A stretch of DNA of 64,000 nt, taken from positions 49,106,897 to 49,170,896 of the forward strand of contig CM028330.1 of assembly GCA_016647705.1 (NCBI GenBank), read 5' to 3'. This document shows positions 44,911 through 57,050 of this stretch, one piece after another. Origin of the DNA: Eucommia ulmoides. Lineage: Eukaryota > Streptophyta > Magnoliopsida > Garryales > Eucommiaceae. The notes beneath the pieces were generated by a model. That model was not told the origin of the DNA, made no database searches, and worked only from the letters and a program-made list of their open reading frames with translations. Position 1 is the stretch's first letter. Each line of letters opens with the position of its first letter. Both the position numbers and the translations under genes were made by a program.

Positions 44911-47065
44911 TGTTGATCCTAAGATTTTGATGAATAATTAAATGTTGATATTTTTTGTGAAACTAATGAATTTATTGAGTATTTCAGTGATAAAGTTCCA
45001 TTGACGTTTTAATCATGAAGAAATTGTTAAAGAATGTTATAGATACAAGAGATTGACAAAAAGAAGAGTATTAAGAGTCTGAAGATTCTGAAGAATATAG
45101 GGGAAAATAACTCAGATTAATTTTTAGTCTTAATGTATCTTGATTAGGATCACACACGATACAAAAATAATTTTATGATTATGTGTGTTTTTTATAAGAT
45201 CCTAATTAGTTAAACATATTTGTTCCTATGTGAAATTGAAGAAGAAATATTGATTTAAGAAAGATTAAAAATTAAAATTGATTTAAAGTGTTAATTAAGT
45301 TAATCAAGAAAAGAAATCGATTAAATGGGCAAAAACGTTGAAGAGTTGAGTTAAAAATTGATTAAGAAAGAGGAGTTCCAGCAGAATCGGTCAACTGACC
45401 AACATAGTTCGGTTAACGGATGAGAAGGAGCTGAGAAACGGTTCAGTCTCTGAATCATTCGATCGACTTGTGGCCAAAGGTGAAACTCTCTGAATCGTTA
45501 GGTCGACAGACCAAAGTAGAGCGGTTGACCTACCATAGCTGGATTTTGGCCTGAGGAACTCTCTGAATCGTTCGGTCAACAAACCAAGGAGTAGCGGTCG
45601 ACCGACGGGCTAGAACTTTTGGGTTGGATTACAACCTGAATCGATCGGTCGATCTATGGACTTCGGTCGGTCAACCGATGGACTGTTTCAAGTTTAGAGG
45701 ATTTCGTGGCTCTTTTCCAAAAAGTAGTCGTTATCAGCCGTTTTATAGTTAGAGAGATATCTTAGGAATCTAATGGTATTTAAGATATGTCAATAATATT
45801 TTGTTATCCCTATAGATATGGTTAACATAATTTAATTATTTCTCAAATTGGTGCATGTAATATTTTCTATTCTATCTAATTGAGTTTGAGAAAAATATTT
45901 GAGGGACTAAATTGAATATTTTAAAAGATATAATTGAGTGAATTGAACCAGGATTGAGTCATAATGATATAATGGGTCTATAAGTGCAATTAATTGTCAT
46001 GATATGTGGAACTAACTGTTGGAGGGCTTGTTTCAATTTCATATAAATAGACCTGTATTTTTAAGACTCCAATAATCTCAATCAATCAAATTTCAAGAGC
46101 TATTAAGTTCCTAAGCTTTCTGAGAGTGATCATTCTGAATTCATACTGAATATGTTGTGAGATATTCTTGAGAAAATTTGCTATGGATTATTGTTGTTAC
46201 TGATTTGGAGTTTCATTGCTATTCATTCTTTATTCATTCGATGGATTCCTGGTGTTCCAAGTTTTTGCTATTAATTGTTGTTTGATATTATTATTTACTA
46301 CTTGGAATATTGATCTTTGAAATCGTTTTTCTGAACTTTAAATTGATTGAAATTTTTTTAAACGATTTCTTGTGAAAATCCAATTACGTACTCAATTGTG
46401 TGCTACCCGTTTTTATTAAAATCAAATTTTAAAATTCTCACTTTATTTCTATCACTAGTATCGGGATATTAATTGAGTTCAAATTAATCTAGGGTGGTGG
46501 AAGCTCCGAGTAGAAAAACAATTATCAATTTTGTAATTGATGAGTTGTGTGCAGATTAGATACTATTGGAAGTATCTAATCAGGGGTAGCTGGTTTCAAT
46601 CTCTTCCGGTAAAGAGATTGAGATTTGATTTTTGCCTAGAGTACAAAAAAATTAGGTTATTTTTTTTCCCATGAAAAGAGATAGGGGTAATTCTTCCTGA
46701 TTAGAATTATTTTGAGTGAATTTGTAATGGTTCAATCTTTACCGAGTAAAATAATACTGGAATATTTTTATGAGGTTTAATTCTTAGTCTAAGTATAAAA
46801 GAATTAGGTTAATCTATAACCTAGGAAAAATGTAAGGTTATTCCTTATCTTGTGAAAAGGAATTGTAAAGGTTGATTCTGAGCCTGTGAAAAGAATCATT
46901 TTGTAAGGATTTGATTCCTACCTGATTAAAGGGATCATAGTGATTAGTGGGTGCGACTCTCCGTGGAGTTCGGGGGACTGGATTAGTCAAGAGTAGCTTG
47001 ATAAACCAGTATAAATTTTTGTGTGCTGCATTCTTTATATTATTTATATTTTGGTGTTTTGGTGT
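44911..47065 (+). repeat. Long LTR, left part (split by Gypsy element 2)
   Basis: Starts TGTTGATCCTAAGATTTTGATG, a typical start for long Copia LTRs. It contains repeated TCGGTCGACCGA-type words (45385-45690) and a promoter-like CATATAAATAGACC near 46041. It is continued at 59290-59443, ending GGGCCAACA. Without the insertion the LTR is about 2.3 kb. The uninterrupted copy at 1-1057 confirms the join. No partner LTR is seen, so it may be a solo LTR. Lineage (SIRE/Maximus-like) is inferred. Confidence 0.65.
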
Positions 47066-47743
47066 TGATATAAGGGAATCTCGTCAGGTACACCACGTGG
47101 TCAATATCCACCCAATTATAGAAGAGCGGCCGAGATGAGAGCTGAAATCCCCTCAGTACCGAGCTGGGATGCCCCCCAGCCGACCTGAGGGTCGTCTCAG
47201 TAAAGAAATCCGGACCGACAAGCTGCAATCCGACCTGCCGAACTAATGAGCTGAGACACCATTTGCTCGCCACCTCCGTACTCGGGAGTTCATCAGGCCG
47301 TTGTGAGGTTCTAGCCCATGGGCTTCTACATATGGGCTCAAAAGCTAGCCCAGACGTTTAGATGGCTAACCTGCCTGCTCATTGGCTGTCCAGCGGACTA
47401 TGTTAATTAACCTGAGTTTGGTTCCCTAATTTTGCGTCACTAATCAAGCCTTGGCACCTATAAATACACCGGGGCACCCATTGCCCAGAGGTATGTGACC
47501 ACTACTGAACTCACTATATTTTCAGCCCTTCACCCTCGAATACTTACTCTTACGCCGAAAGGACTTTACCGGGTACAACCCCGGTAGGTCTTTGTGCAGG
47601 TGCTCGGAGTAGAAAAGTGGAGCTCAACTCGGAGATTGTCACCACCCCTGAATTCAACCAATTGTAGTGCTAATAGCAGTCTTATGTCCCCAATATCCTT
47701 CCGAACCATATTGTTGACCCGTCACCATTTTTTGACATCAACA
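47066..47743 (+). repeat. 5' LTR of Gypsy element 2
   Basis: 678 bp, with a promoter-like CCTATAAATACACC near 47457 followed by a leader-like region. It ends TTTGACATCAACA directly before the primer-binding-like site. Confidence 0.95.
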
Positions 47744-47811
47744 GTTTGGCGTCGTCTGTGGGAATGCACTAAAATCCTCCCCTGATTGTCAGCTTCCCAC
47801 GAGATTAAGAC

Positions 47812-49460
47812 TTGATGATCACAAGATTTGGGAAGAAAATCTGCCAAACCGACCAAGCGTTTGCCACCAATAGTAATCCACCCCCCATATCCGTGAAGGG
47901 TATGTCGATGGCTCCCAGGTTGGATCCCCAAGCACCTCTTGCTGAGAGTCTCCACCTGCCCGCCATCCCTCCATCCGGGCTAGGAGAACTGACCACTCAG
48001 CACACCCCCCAGGTGGGTCCAGTCCTGCCCCCAAGACAGTATGTTGGGCAGACTTTTGGAGCACCTGAGGCGGCCCACATCGATCATTTGGAACGTCAGC
48101 TTAGTGAGTTTCAAACCTTCTTCCAGATCGTCCTGGCCTGCTTGCCACCGGACCCTCCAATGGATCTTTCGACAGTCCAAGTTGCGAGTCGGGAGGGGCG
48201 GGCGGTCGAGGATGAAGAACGTGTCATCCGTTCCGACGGGCATATTACGAGGCCCCGGACCCACAACATCGGTCGGAGGGAGGTTGAGTTAGCACCCCCT
48301 AATATCTCAAGATCCTTGTCACCACCTCCACCAAGGCAAAGAAGAGGCAACCAAGCCGAGTTACCCCCCGCACATAGCGATACCGTGTGCTCCGATCATC
48401 ACCCTCGTCGCTTTCGAGAGGTAGATTAATATTCCCCGCCACGATAGCCCCCGCCTCGTGCCTCTTTCAGTCAGGCTTGAGCCTAGCCAAGGGCTGAGGT
48501 GGTGGTGGAAAGGCGCCTAACTGACATGGAAGCAGCCTTACAATAGATCCGGGGAACCAGGGGCCCGGCTGGGCTTCTTTCGGAGGTAAGATCTTCTTTC
48601 ATTGGTGAAATTCTGGAAGAACCCCTGCCCGCGCGATACACCTATCCCCAAATGATCCTCTATAATGGGGTCACTGATCCGGCGGACCACTTGTTCATCT
48701 TTAGGTCCTATATGGACCTATACACCGCCTCAATAGTAATAAAATTCAAGGCATTTCCCCTCACCCTTACGGGGGCCGCCGAGGCTTGGTTCCGAACTTT
48801 GGCACTAGCCTCCATCTCCAATTTTCACGAGTTAGAGCTACTCTTTCTTTCGCGGTTTGGACGATCGCGGCGTAGGCCAAAAACCATGGCCCACATCCTC
48901 GCACTCCAGTAGCTACCCAATGAATCACTGGGGGATTATGTGGAGAGGTTTTACAAAGAGATTATCGGGTACGATGAGCTCAGCGACGTGGTTGCAATAA
49001 GTACATTCATCGACGGCCTGAAGTATCGACGTCTCATGTATAACCTCTACTCTAACCCAGCTCCTACTCTGGATGCCGCCTTAGAGAGAGGCACGAGGTT
49101 CCACAATGCTGATGAGCGGGAAGCAGCCTGAAATGATCAAGGAGGAGGTCAAAAGAAGAAAGGAAAAGCTGAGAAAGGGCTGAACAAATATCATGGATCC
49201 AAAAGGCTACAGGCAGAAGGAAGGTTGGGACCGTTGCCCGGGGATCGGAGACCATTCCCACCCCAGGGGAACTGCCAGCAAAGCTACACGCCGCTCACGG
49301 TCTCGGTGGCCACCGTCTTCGCTGAGAATGCAGGGAGGAATTTCTTTTCTCCTTCTCCATCCCCCAGCGGGAAACCAATAGGGAGGTCTATGGACAAATA
49401 CTGTGAATTCCACAAAGACCGGGGACACTCCATCGAGAATTGTTTTTGACTCCAGGAAGA
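47812..49460 (+). pseudogene. Gag region of Gypsy element 2 (fossil)
   Basis: A proline-rich N-terminal part (47.8-48.43 kb) is followed by the gag core (LYNGVTDPADHLFIFRSYMD, LTLTGAAEAWFRTL, VERFYKEI at 48.65-49.0 kb) and a Cys/His nucleocapsid-type end (MDKYCEFHKDRGHSIENC near 49.39-49.45 kb). Broken. Confidence 0.82.
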
Positions 49461-49749
49461 AATTAAGGCCTTCATTAGCAGGGGATACCTAGGTCGCTAT
49501 GTTCAAAGGGACGACTGAGCTCCCAGAACGGAAGAACATGACTCCCGCGACGAACATAGGGGTTGTAGAAGAAGAAGGAACAAAATTCACCCCCTCCTAG
49601 GTCAGAAGCGAGCAGGGGCAATGACGAACAAAGGATTGATGGAAAAATTAACATCATCCATGGAGGATTAGGCCTTGGGGGGAGACCCTCTCCTCCAAGA
49701 AAAGATACGAGCACAAAGCCAAGAGAAAAGCGAGTGAAAACGACTTCAA

Positions 49750-52700
49750 GGTCAGCATGGTTGATGCTACGGAGCACAACGTTATTTCATTAAGTGAGGC
49801 AAACCTCAAGGATATACACGTCCCTCATGACGACGCCCTCGTCATTGTAGCCCTCATCCATCACTACAAAATATGATGGATCCTGGTAGATGGTGGTAGT
49901 TCCGCTGATATTATCTTCAAGTGGGCGTTCGAGAAAATGAGTGTAGACCCCAGCGCGATAAAACCATCGACGGCCCCTCTAGTCGGTTTTGGAGGGGATG
50001 TTGTAAACGCTGTCGGGTGGGTCTCACTTCCCGTAACGGTCGGAGCCCATCCATAGACCTCCACTATTTGGACCAAATTTCTTATCGTGGACAGGTCGTC
50101 ACACTATTACACAATCATGGGTCGACCCACAGTGGCTGCCCTTAAGGTCGTTTGCTTACCATACCACCAATCGATGAAATTCCCCACTGAGGGAGGTGTG
50201 GGAGTAGTAAGGGGTGACCAAGAGTCTTCCCAGGCTTGTGCTCGAAGGGCGTTGGGAAAGAAGAAATAGCAATCAAAGGCAGAGCCACGGCTCGGAGATT
50301 CTGAACTCGTGGCTCCGGGTCAGGGACCAATGCCCATGCCCATCGATGATCCAAGAGAGAAGGAGGCTGATCCCCAACCTCACGAGGAACTAGAGGAGAT
50401 TTTCCATACACCCAACCATTGGAGAACGAACTATCAGGATCGGTGCTGGTCTCCCATCCGAACAGAAGAATGAACTCATCCAGCTGCTCCAACGAAATTA
50501 TGACGTCTTTGCGTGGTCCCATGACGAGCTTCCGGGTATTGATTCGAGTGTGGCGATGCACCGCCTTCACGCTGATCCACACCATCCTCCCGTGCGGCAA
50601 AAATGACGAAAATTTCATCCAGAGCGCCAAAAGATAATTAAAGTAGAGATGGATAAATTGATCAACTCTAGCATCATTGAAGAAGTTAAATTCCCTGACT
50701 GGTTGGTGAATATGGTCCTGGCTCCCAAGGCTGGAAATAAATAGCACCTCTGTGTTGATTTTAAAGACCTGAATAAAGCCTGCCCGAAAGACTTCTTCCC
50801 CCTGCCTGGGATTGACATCGTCATAGACGCCACAACAGGGTATGAGCGCTTGAGTTTCCTCGACGCTTATGCAGGGTACAACCAGATCCCAATGTTCCCC
50901 TCTGATAAGAGCAAAACATTGTTCATCACTGATAAGGGTACATACAGTTACAAGGTAATGCCGTTTAGCTTGCGCAACGCCGAAGCCACTTATCAACAAC
51001 TGGTGAACAAAATGTTCAAGAAGAAGATCGGACAAACGATGGAAGTTTACATTGATGACATGTTGGTCAAGAGCTCAAGGGCCCCTGACCACACCCAACA
51101 TCTCTCCAACTGCTTCGAAAAATTCCGGGCTTACCGCATGAAGCTCAACCTGAACAAATGTATTTTTGGAGTTTTTGTGGGAAAGTTCCTGGGGTACATG
51201 GTCTCTCGGCGCGGCATCGATGCTAACCCTGATCAAATACATGCGATCCTCGGGATGGCCTCTTCTAGGAATAAGAAGGAGGTACAGATGCTAACGGGGA
51301 AACTCGCTGCCCTCAATCGCTTCATATCTAGAGCGTCGGAAAAGTGTCTGTCGTTCTTCAAAGTGCTAAGAGGCAGCGACAACTTTGGATGGACTGACGA
51401 GTGCTAGTCAGCTTTCCAAGCGCTCAAGAATTATCTATCCTCTGCTCTTTTGCTCAGCACCCCAAAGGAAAGTGAAACTCTGTACTTGTATATTGCCACA
51501 TCTACAATGGCGGTGAGTGCTTCTCTTGTGAGAGATGACGCCGGGGTCCAACACCCAGTCTTTTACTCCAGCAGGATCCTCTCAGATGCCGAGACGAGGT
51601 ATACTAAATTTGAGAAGCTAACTTATGCCGTACTGGTGGCTTCCCGGAAGCTGAAACAGTATTTCCAAGCCCACGAGATCGTCGTCTTCACGGACCAGTC
51701 GACAAGGCAAAGTTTACATTTACCAGACATCTCGGGATGACTAATGAAGTACAACCTTGAGCTGAGTCAGTTTCACATCGAATATCGCCCTAGGACGGCC
51801 ATCAAGGGCTAGGTCCTGGCAGATTTCATCGCTGAGCTCATATTTCCTGAGGACCCCGAGCCACCCACCACTCACTCGGAAGCTAAAAGGGTGGGAGGAG
51901 GGGAAGGGCCGGGGGACTCCAGCCTAGGTACCAGTCCAGCGACGTGGAAGCTGTTCACCGATGGATCGTCCAACACCAGTGTTGTGGAGCAGGAATGGTG
52001 CTCGTTGCCCCAAGCAACGAAGAGATAGAGTACGCTCTGAGGCTGGGGTTCAGAGCGACTAACAACGAGGCGGAGTACGAGGCTCTGCTGGAAGGGCTCC
52101 GCCTAGCCAGGGAGTTCAATGTGACGACGTTGTCTGTCTTTTGCGACTCTCAATTGGTTGTCAACTAGGTCAACGGGGAATATTTGGCAAAAGATCCCAA
52201 TATGACCGCATATCTTGAGAGGGTCAAAACCCTGATGGAAAAATTCAAAAAAATCGATGTGTCCCAAATACCATGGGAGGAGAACCAGCACGCCGATGCC
52301 TTGGCAAACCTTGCCTCGGCAATAGTATTAACCCTAAAGTGAAGTGTGCCAGTTGAGTATCTGGATGTTCTGAGCACAGCGGTTTCTAACCAGGTGGCTT
52401 CGATTTGTGAGCTCAATGACCATCCTACTTAGATGAACCCCATTCGTAGATATTTGGAAGACGGGACGCTCCCCGACGACCGCAACGAAGTAAGGAGGAT
52501 GCGATACAGGTCAGCCAGATATTGCATTCTGGACGGGGTCCTTTATCGACGTTCCTTCTCTGGACCATACTCTCGGTGCCTACGGCGGAAAGAGGCCGAC
52601 TACGTCATGACAGAAATTCATGAGGGAATCTGTGGCAACCACTTGGAGGGCAAGGCCCTAACTGGCAAACTCCTCCGCCAAGGGTATTTTTGGCCAAAAA

Positions 52701-53670
52701 TGCTGGAAGACGCGAGTGAGTTCGTAAAAAAATACGACAAATGCCAACGTTTCGGTCCCCACCCTCATCTACCGCCAGTGACCATGGTGCCCATGGCCCT
52801 TTGCTCAGTGGGGAATAAACTTTTGGACCCTTTTTCGCAGGCCACCGGTAAAAGGAAATTCTTCGTTGTCGCAATCGATTACTTCACCAAGTGGGTGGAG
52901 GCCGAACCCCTGGCTCGTATCACCAAAGAGAAAATTCGGGACTTGGTCTGGAAATCAATGGTGTGCCGATTCGAAATCCCGATGGTAATCGTGTCCGACA
53001 ATAGCACTCAGTTCGACAATGATTTATTTGTTTCTTTTTGCTCTGGCCTGGGTATCCGCACACACTTTGCATCTCCCGGTCATCCGCAAGCTAATGGACA
53101 GGTAGAGGTCACGAATCGAACGATTTTGTACAGTTTAAAGACCAGTCTTGACAAAGCAAGGGGGAGGTGGGTGGAGGAACTTTACCCAGTCTTCTGAGCA
53201 TACCACACCACTTCCCGAACCCCAATTGAGACACCATTCGTAATGACTTTTGAATCCGAATCCGTAATTCCTGCGAAAATTGGATTGCCAACCTTCCGAA
53301 CGTCACTTAAGGGGTAGGACCAACAGACGAATGATGCAATGCTGGCCCTTAACCTGGACCTTTTGGAAAAACGACGAGAGAATGCTCGAGTGCACTAAGC
53401 AGCGTACCAACAGAGGGCAGCTCGGTACTATGATAGAAGGGTGCGACCGCGACATTTGACGTCGGAGACCTAGTCCTCAGAAAAGTTACCCTAGTGACCA
53501 AGGAACCAAATGCGGGAAAGTTGGCCCCCAGCTGGGAGGGACCTTATCGCGTGATAAGAGTTGTAAGACCGGGCACCTATGAGCTCAAAACTGGGGAAGG
53601 CGTTCCGCTGCGATACCCGTGGAACGCCGACCATCTCAAACAATACCACTATAGGACTGAGGTCATTTTG
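49750..53670 (+). pseudogene. Pol region of Gypsy element 2 (fossil)
   Basis: Parts in order: protease region 49.8-50.15 kb; reverse transcriptase 50.6-51.2 kb (FKDLNKACPKDFFPLP-like, DAYAGYNQIPM, VYIDDMLVKS); first RNase H 51.4-51.75 kb (YTKFEKLTYAVLVASRKLKQ); archaeal-type RNase H 51.94-52.3 kb (ATNNEAEYEALLEGLRLA, FCDSQLVVN); integrase 52.4-53.3 kb (CQRFGPHPHLPP, IDYFTKWVEAEPLA, FASPGHPQANGQVEVTNRTI); C-terminal WEGPYRVIRVVRPGTYELK-like end near 53.53-53.67 kb. Dual RNase H places it in the Tat/Ogre group. Confidence 0.9.
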
Positions 53671-53679
53671 TAATCATTT

Positions 53680-54300
53680 CATCTGTATAGCAAGTATTAA
53701 GTATTTTGATGATAATATAATGGCTTTTCCAAAAAAACAATTTAGTACTTAACGGATCTTCTGGCACACTAAAATACCTAATAGGTTGACCGAACGAGTC
53801 ACGTTGCAACCAGTAGCATGAGCAGTGAGACTACTCCTACTACAGGCTGGGGGGAAGGGTGGTCATAACCGTGACAATTAGTCACCAAAACGATCCCACA
53901 ATAAATTTGAAGTAGTAAGCGTTGAACTAAGGTCTGTGAGGACTCGGCACACGTACAAGATTATGGGATCGTGAAAGTATAAGGGTCTGTAACCCTGTTC
54001 CGAGCACATAAGTTGATTCACGACCACTTGTCCGAGTTGGGGCAAAGGGTCAAAGCAAATCGCCTACTACATCCTAAAGGAGGGGGAGACGAGAAGGAAT
54101 TGAGAACAAATGCTTAAAAATTTGTTATATTGTATTTTATAAAAAAAAGAGGACTTACATCGGTGGGGTTCTTGCCCGTATACACAGTCAAAATATATAT
54201 ATAATAAATAAATAAATAAATAAAAAGGAGAGTACAAAAAGAGTTCAACAAAATTCAAAACAAAAAAATTTCTAAGTCTTCAAAAAAGGCTGAGTTGAGG
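53680..54300. other. Spacer between pol and antisense ORFs
   Basis: Non-coding part of Gypsy element 2. It holds no obvious repeat apart from an AT/AAAT tract near 54195-54222. Confidence 0.4.
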
Positions 54301-54302
54301 AC

Positions 54303-54905
54303 CTATTCTTCCCCAGAAACGCCTTCGACGTCTACAATGTTGACGTTATCTTCATCGCCCTCGACTTTCTCGCCACTAGCTTCTTTAGCACCGGCCTCAT
54401 GAGTTGGACCCTCAAAAGCCCCCTCGACTGGCCGCTCCACCGCCAACTCGCCTTGTTGGGGAAATTTCATCCCAACGCCCGAGCAGTCGAACTCCGGATG
54501 ATGGCTCTGAAGGAAGTGGATCGTGGCCTTGTGACCATCATCCATGAATTCGGCAGTAAGCTCGTACTTTAGATTTTTGAATTCTTTGCTGGATTTGTAA
54601 TTCTCAATGGCTTTCTGCTCTGCTCGACGAATGGCCTTCCCTCTCTGCTGCTCTTCTCTCTTGAGTTTCTTCTCCAACTCCTCCACCCTCTTCTCCAGGT
54701 TGACCTTCTGTCTCTCAAAGTCGTCCCGTTCTTTAGTAATAAGGACGTGCCTGGCTTTTCGGCCCTGCTGGGCCTGGGCGGCAAGCTGAAGGTCGTTAGT
54801 CAAGCAGTTCACCTTTGCCTCGGCAGCATTCTTCTCGGACCTCAGCATGGCCTCATCTATTGTGCTCTCAAAGATCCGATAAAAAACCACTGACATCCGA
54901 AGCAT
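54303..54905 (-). CDS. Antisense coiled-coil ORF of Gypsy element 2
   Basis: A minus-strand open frame of 200 codons. The N-terminal two-thirds is a strong coiled coil rich in E, K, R and L (LEKRVEELEKKLKREEQQ). It is followed by FKNLKYELTAEFMDDGHKAT, a short globular stretch, and an acidic tail ending VDVEGVSGEE. It is probably the C-terminal part of the same antisense transcription unit as 55.0-56.8 kb; similar extra ORFs are known in Tat elements. The function is unknown. As part of an old element it may no longer be expressed. Confidence 0.65.
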   Translation of the reverse strand: MLRMSVVFYRIFESTIDEAMLRSEKNAAEAKVNCLTNDLQLAAQAQQGRKARHVLITKERDDFERQKVNLEKRVEELEKKLKREEQQRGKAIRRAEQKAIENYKSSKEFKNLKYELTAEFMDDGHKATIHFLQSHHPEFDCSGVGMKFPQQGELAVERPVEGAFEGPTHEAGAKEASGEKVEGDEDNVNIVDVEGVSGEE

Positions 54906-54936
54906 ACACTACGTAAGGACGGGAAATTCATCACAC

Positions 54937-55840
54937 TTAGAAAAATTTAGTCACAAAAAGCAAAACGGAAAGTAAATTGTGAGAGAGTTTTACCGAGACT
55001 TGATCACAGATGGCCTGTCGTATCAGGTTTCCAGTGCTCTTCCCCTCCATCAGTTCCTTATCGTTGGGAGGTGTCATGCGACGAAGATAGCCCGACATCA
55101 CCTCAGGACTCTTCAGTTGTGTACGATGTGCCGATAGCCTGGTGTTCGCCACCCCGAAAAAAGATCCGTTAACGGTCAGCTTGGATGAGGCTCCGGGCAC
55201 AAGCCTCGCTCTCTTCGAGGAGTTATGCTTCTCCTCATAAGCCTTTCTCTTTCCCTTGTCGGAATGGCGAGGAAACGAGTCACCACTCATGGTTTGCACA
55301 GATTGCCAAGAACTCGACTTGGATTGGGGTGTGTCCCAGATAACGACGCCCGACAGGGCGAGTGAGCGACTCTAGGCTGGCGTCCCGGGAAGTCGTGCGG
55401 TTTGGACGGCTTGCAATCCTTTTGCGTGTTCAAAACCAGTTGCTTTCTCCACCTCGGCAGCTTCCTTGGCTTTCTTCTCAAGAAGCTTCTGGACTGCCAT
55501 CGCCTTGTCCACAGCTGCAATATTCAACAAGATTTTTAGAAATTCTTTCGTCCAGGTCGACAGCATCCGATTCTATACAAGAATATTTGCATGAATTGAG
55601 CGTAACACGCGTAAAATTACCAAGTATGAACAATTGACATAGCAGAAAATTCTTTACCGTTGTCTGAGTCGATGAGGAAATCGGGTATGGCTGAGACGTC
55701 CGGCGGTAAAAACCAGAAGGCTGTAAAGAGCTGAAAGGCGATCAGGGTGTTCACGTCCTTGAAGGCGATCCTCAAGACCTTGTCTCTCTGCTCAGAAATT
55801 TCTTTGCTCGGCTCCGGTATTTTCTTCTTGGGCAACTCTT
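54937..55840 (-). pseudogene. Middle part of antisense region, Gypsy element 2
   Basis: Minus-strand coding-like segments between the two larger antisense ORFs: a helical K/A/E-rich part (about 55.37-55.57 kb), a basic KGKRKAYEEKHNSSKRAR stretch resembling a nuclear localisation signal (about 55.22-55.27 kb), and LSAHRTQLKSPEVMSGYLRRM (about 55.06-55.14 kb). Intron-like gaps may separate the segments; this was not tested. Confidence 0.5.
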
Positions 55841-56181
55841 TAGTTGCGAAAAATTATGAAGCTAAAGGTATTAGTGTACAGGCAATGGTAAAGCCAAAAA
55901 ATAAAACATTCCCCCTATGGGGCCGCAGCCTTACCAACTTTTTCCCATTCCATATGGAGGGGATACCTTCATTCTTCTTCCAGGCCGGATTGCCAACCGC
56001 TCCCTCCAATATAGAAGAACTGGGGCTTCCATCGATGAATGAAAAAGTCCAGGTCCTTCAGGAAAGTTGACCTGGATGAAATATAACACCACCCAGCGCC
56101 CCGGGAGAGTGGCTTGAGGAAGAATAGAGCCCTAAAGAGCTCAGTGCTCGGCTCGAGTCCCTCGGCCTGGAAGATGATATA

Positions 56182-56793
56182 CTAAGCCACCAGGGCCCTT
56201 ATACCGTTCGGAGAAATTTGTGACAGACACAAATGGTACTCCTCACAAATGGCCCTGATCCACCAATAGAGGGGAAAGCGAAGACCCGCCTCCAGTTGTT
56301 TCCTATAAACTGTCATGAATCCAGCTGGTGGCATACAGGCCCGATCGTCGGGCCCAGGAACAATGGTCGTGACCTCCTCCGGGATGAAAAATTCACTCCA
56401 GCAGGTGAGGACAGATTCTTCGGTCATGGTTGTTTTGGTTTTCCATACCGAACTCAAGGGCGGGACTCTTATGAACAATTTTTCTGACCCGACGTTGTGC
56501 ACCTCGTTTTCACGAAGTAACTTGGGAATAGAGACGCCGGTATGGATCTCCACCACTGTGACAGTTGCGGGAGGGACCCCGACCCCAGCGTCAAGTGATG
56601 TAGATGCCCCACCGCTTTGGTCGACACGGCTCACCACGAATACACGGTCTTCCAGCCATGACTGGATAACACCGCTCGTTTCGTGGATCCTGACCATAGC
56701 GCTCGAGGAGGCATCTCCTGGAGCAGGACGCCGCTTCACCTTAAATTGAGGAGAGCTGGAGGACGACCGGTTCGAGGAGCCGAACCCCGACAT
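56182..56793 (-). CDS. Antisense ORF with putative gypsy-type transposon domain
   Basis: A minus-strand open frame of 203 codons beginning MSGFGSSNRSSSSSPQFKVK. After a serine-rich, basic N-terminus (about residues 1-40), the C-terminal part has CMPPAGFMTVYRKQLEAGLR then FPLYWWIRAICEEYHL and LSQISPNGIRALVA. This pattern matches the plant domain annotated as 'putative gypsy type transposon' (Pfam Transposase_28), found in many extra ORFs of Tat elements. The frame runs on to its end without interruption. Its role for the element is unknown. Confidence 0.72.
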   Translation of the reverse strand: MSGFGSSNRSSSSSPQFKVKRRPAPGDASSSAMVRIHETSGVIQSWLEDRVFVVSRVDQSGGASTSLDAGVGVPPATVTVVEIHTGVSIPKLLRENEVHNVGSEKLFIRVPPLSSVWKTKTTMTEESVLTCWSEFFIPEEVTTIVPGPDDRACMPPAGFMTVYRKQLEAGLRFPLYWWIRAICEEYHLCLSQISPNGIRALVA

Positions 56794-57050
56794 TTTGTTC
56801 GGACAAAGAAAAAAAAGGTACCAATGCCGAGGAGGTAGAATGAGCTCTGCAAATTATGCAAGTGCCAAATGAAAAGTAGGGGCCACCATTTATAAAAGGA
56901 TGGTGTGCCCAGACGAAAGGTCACAAAGGCTAACGGCTGGGGATGCCTTGATTAAAATGCCACTGCCACGTGGTACCCATCCAACGATGGTGGCATGGCC
57001 TATCACACAAGTCAGAATGGGGGGACACGTGTAGCGCGTTTGCCACGTGT

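Noticed and set aside
50142-51035. 297-codon minus-strand frame
   Set aside because: It is the reverse of the Gypsy protease and reverse transcriptase region of element 2, whose protein homology is on the plus strand.
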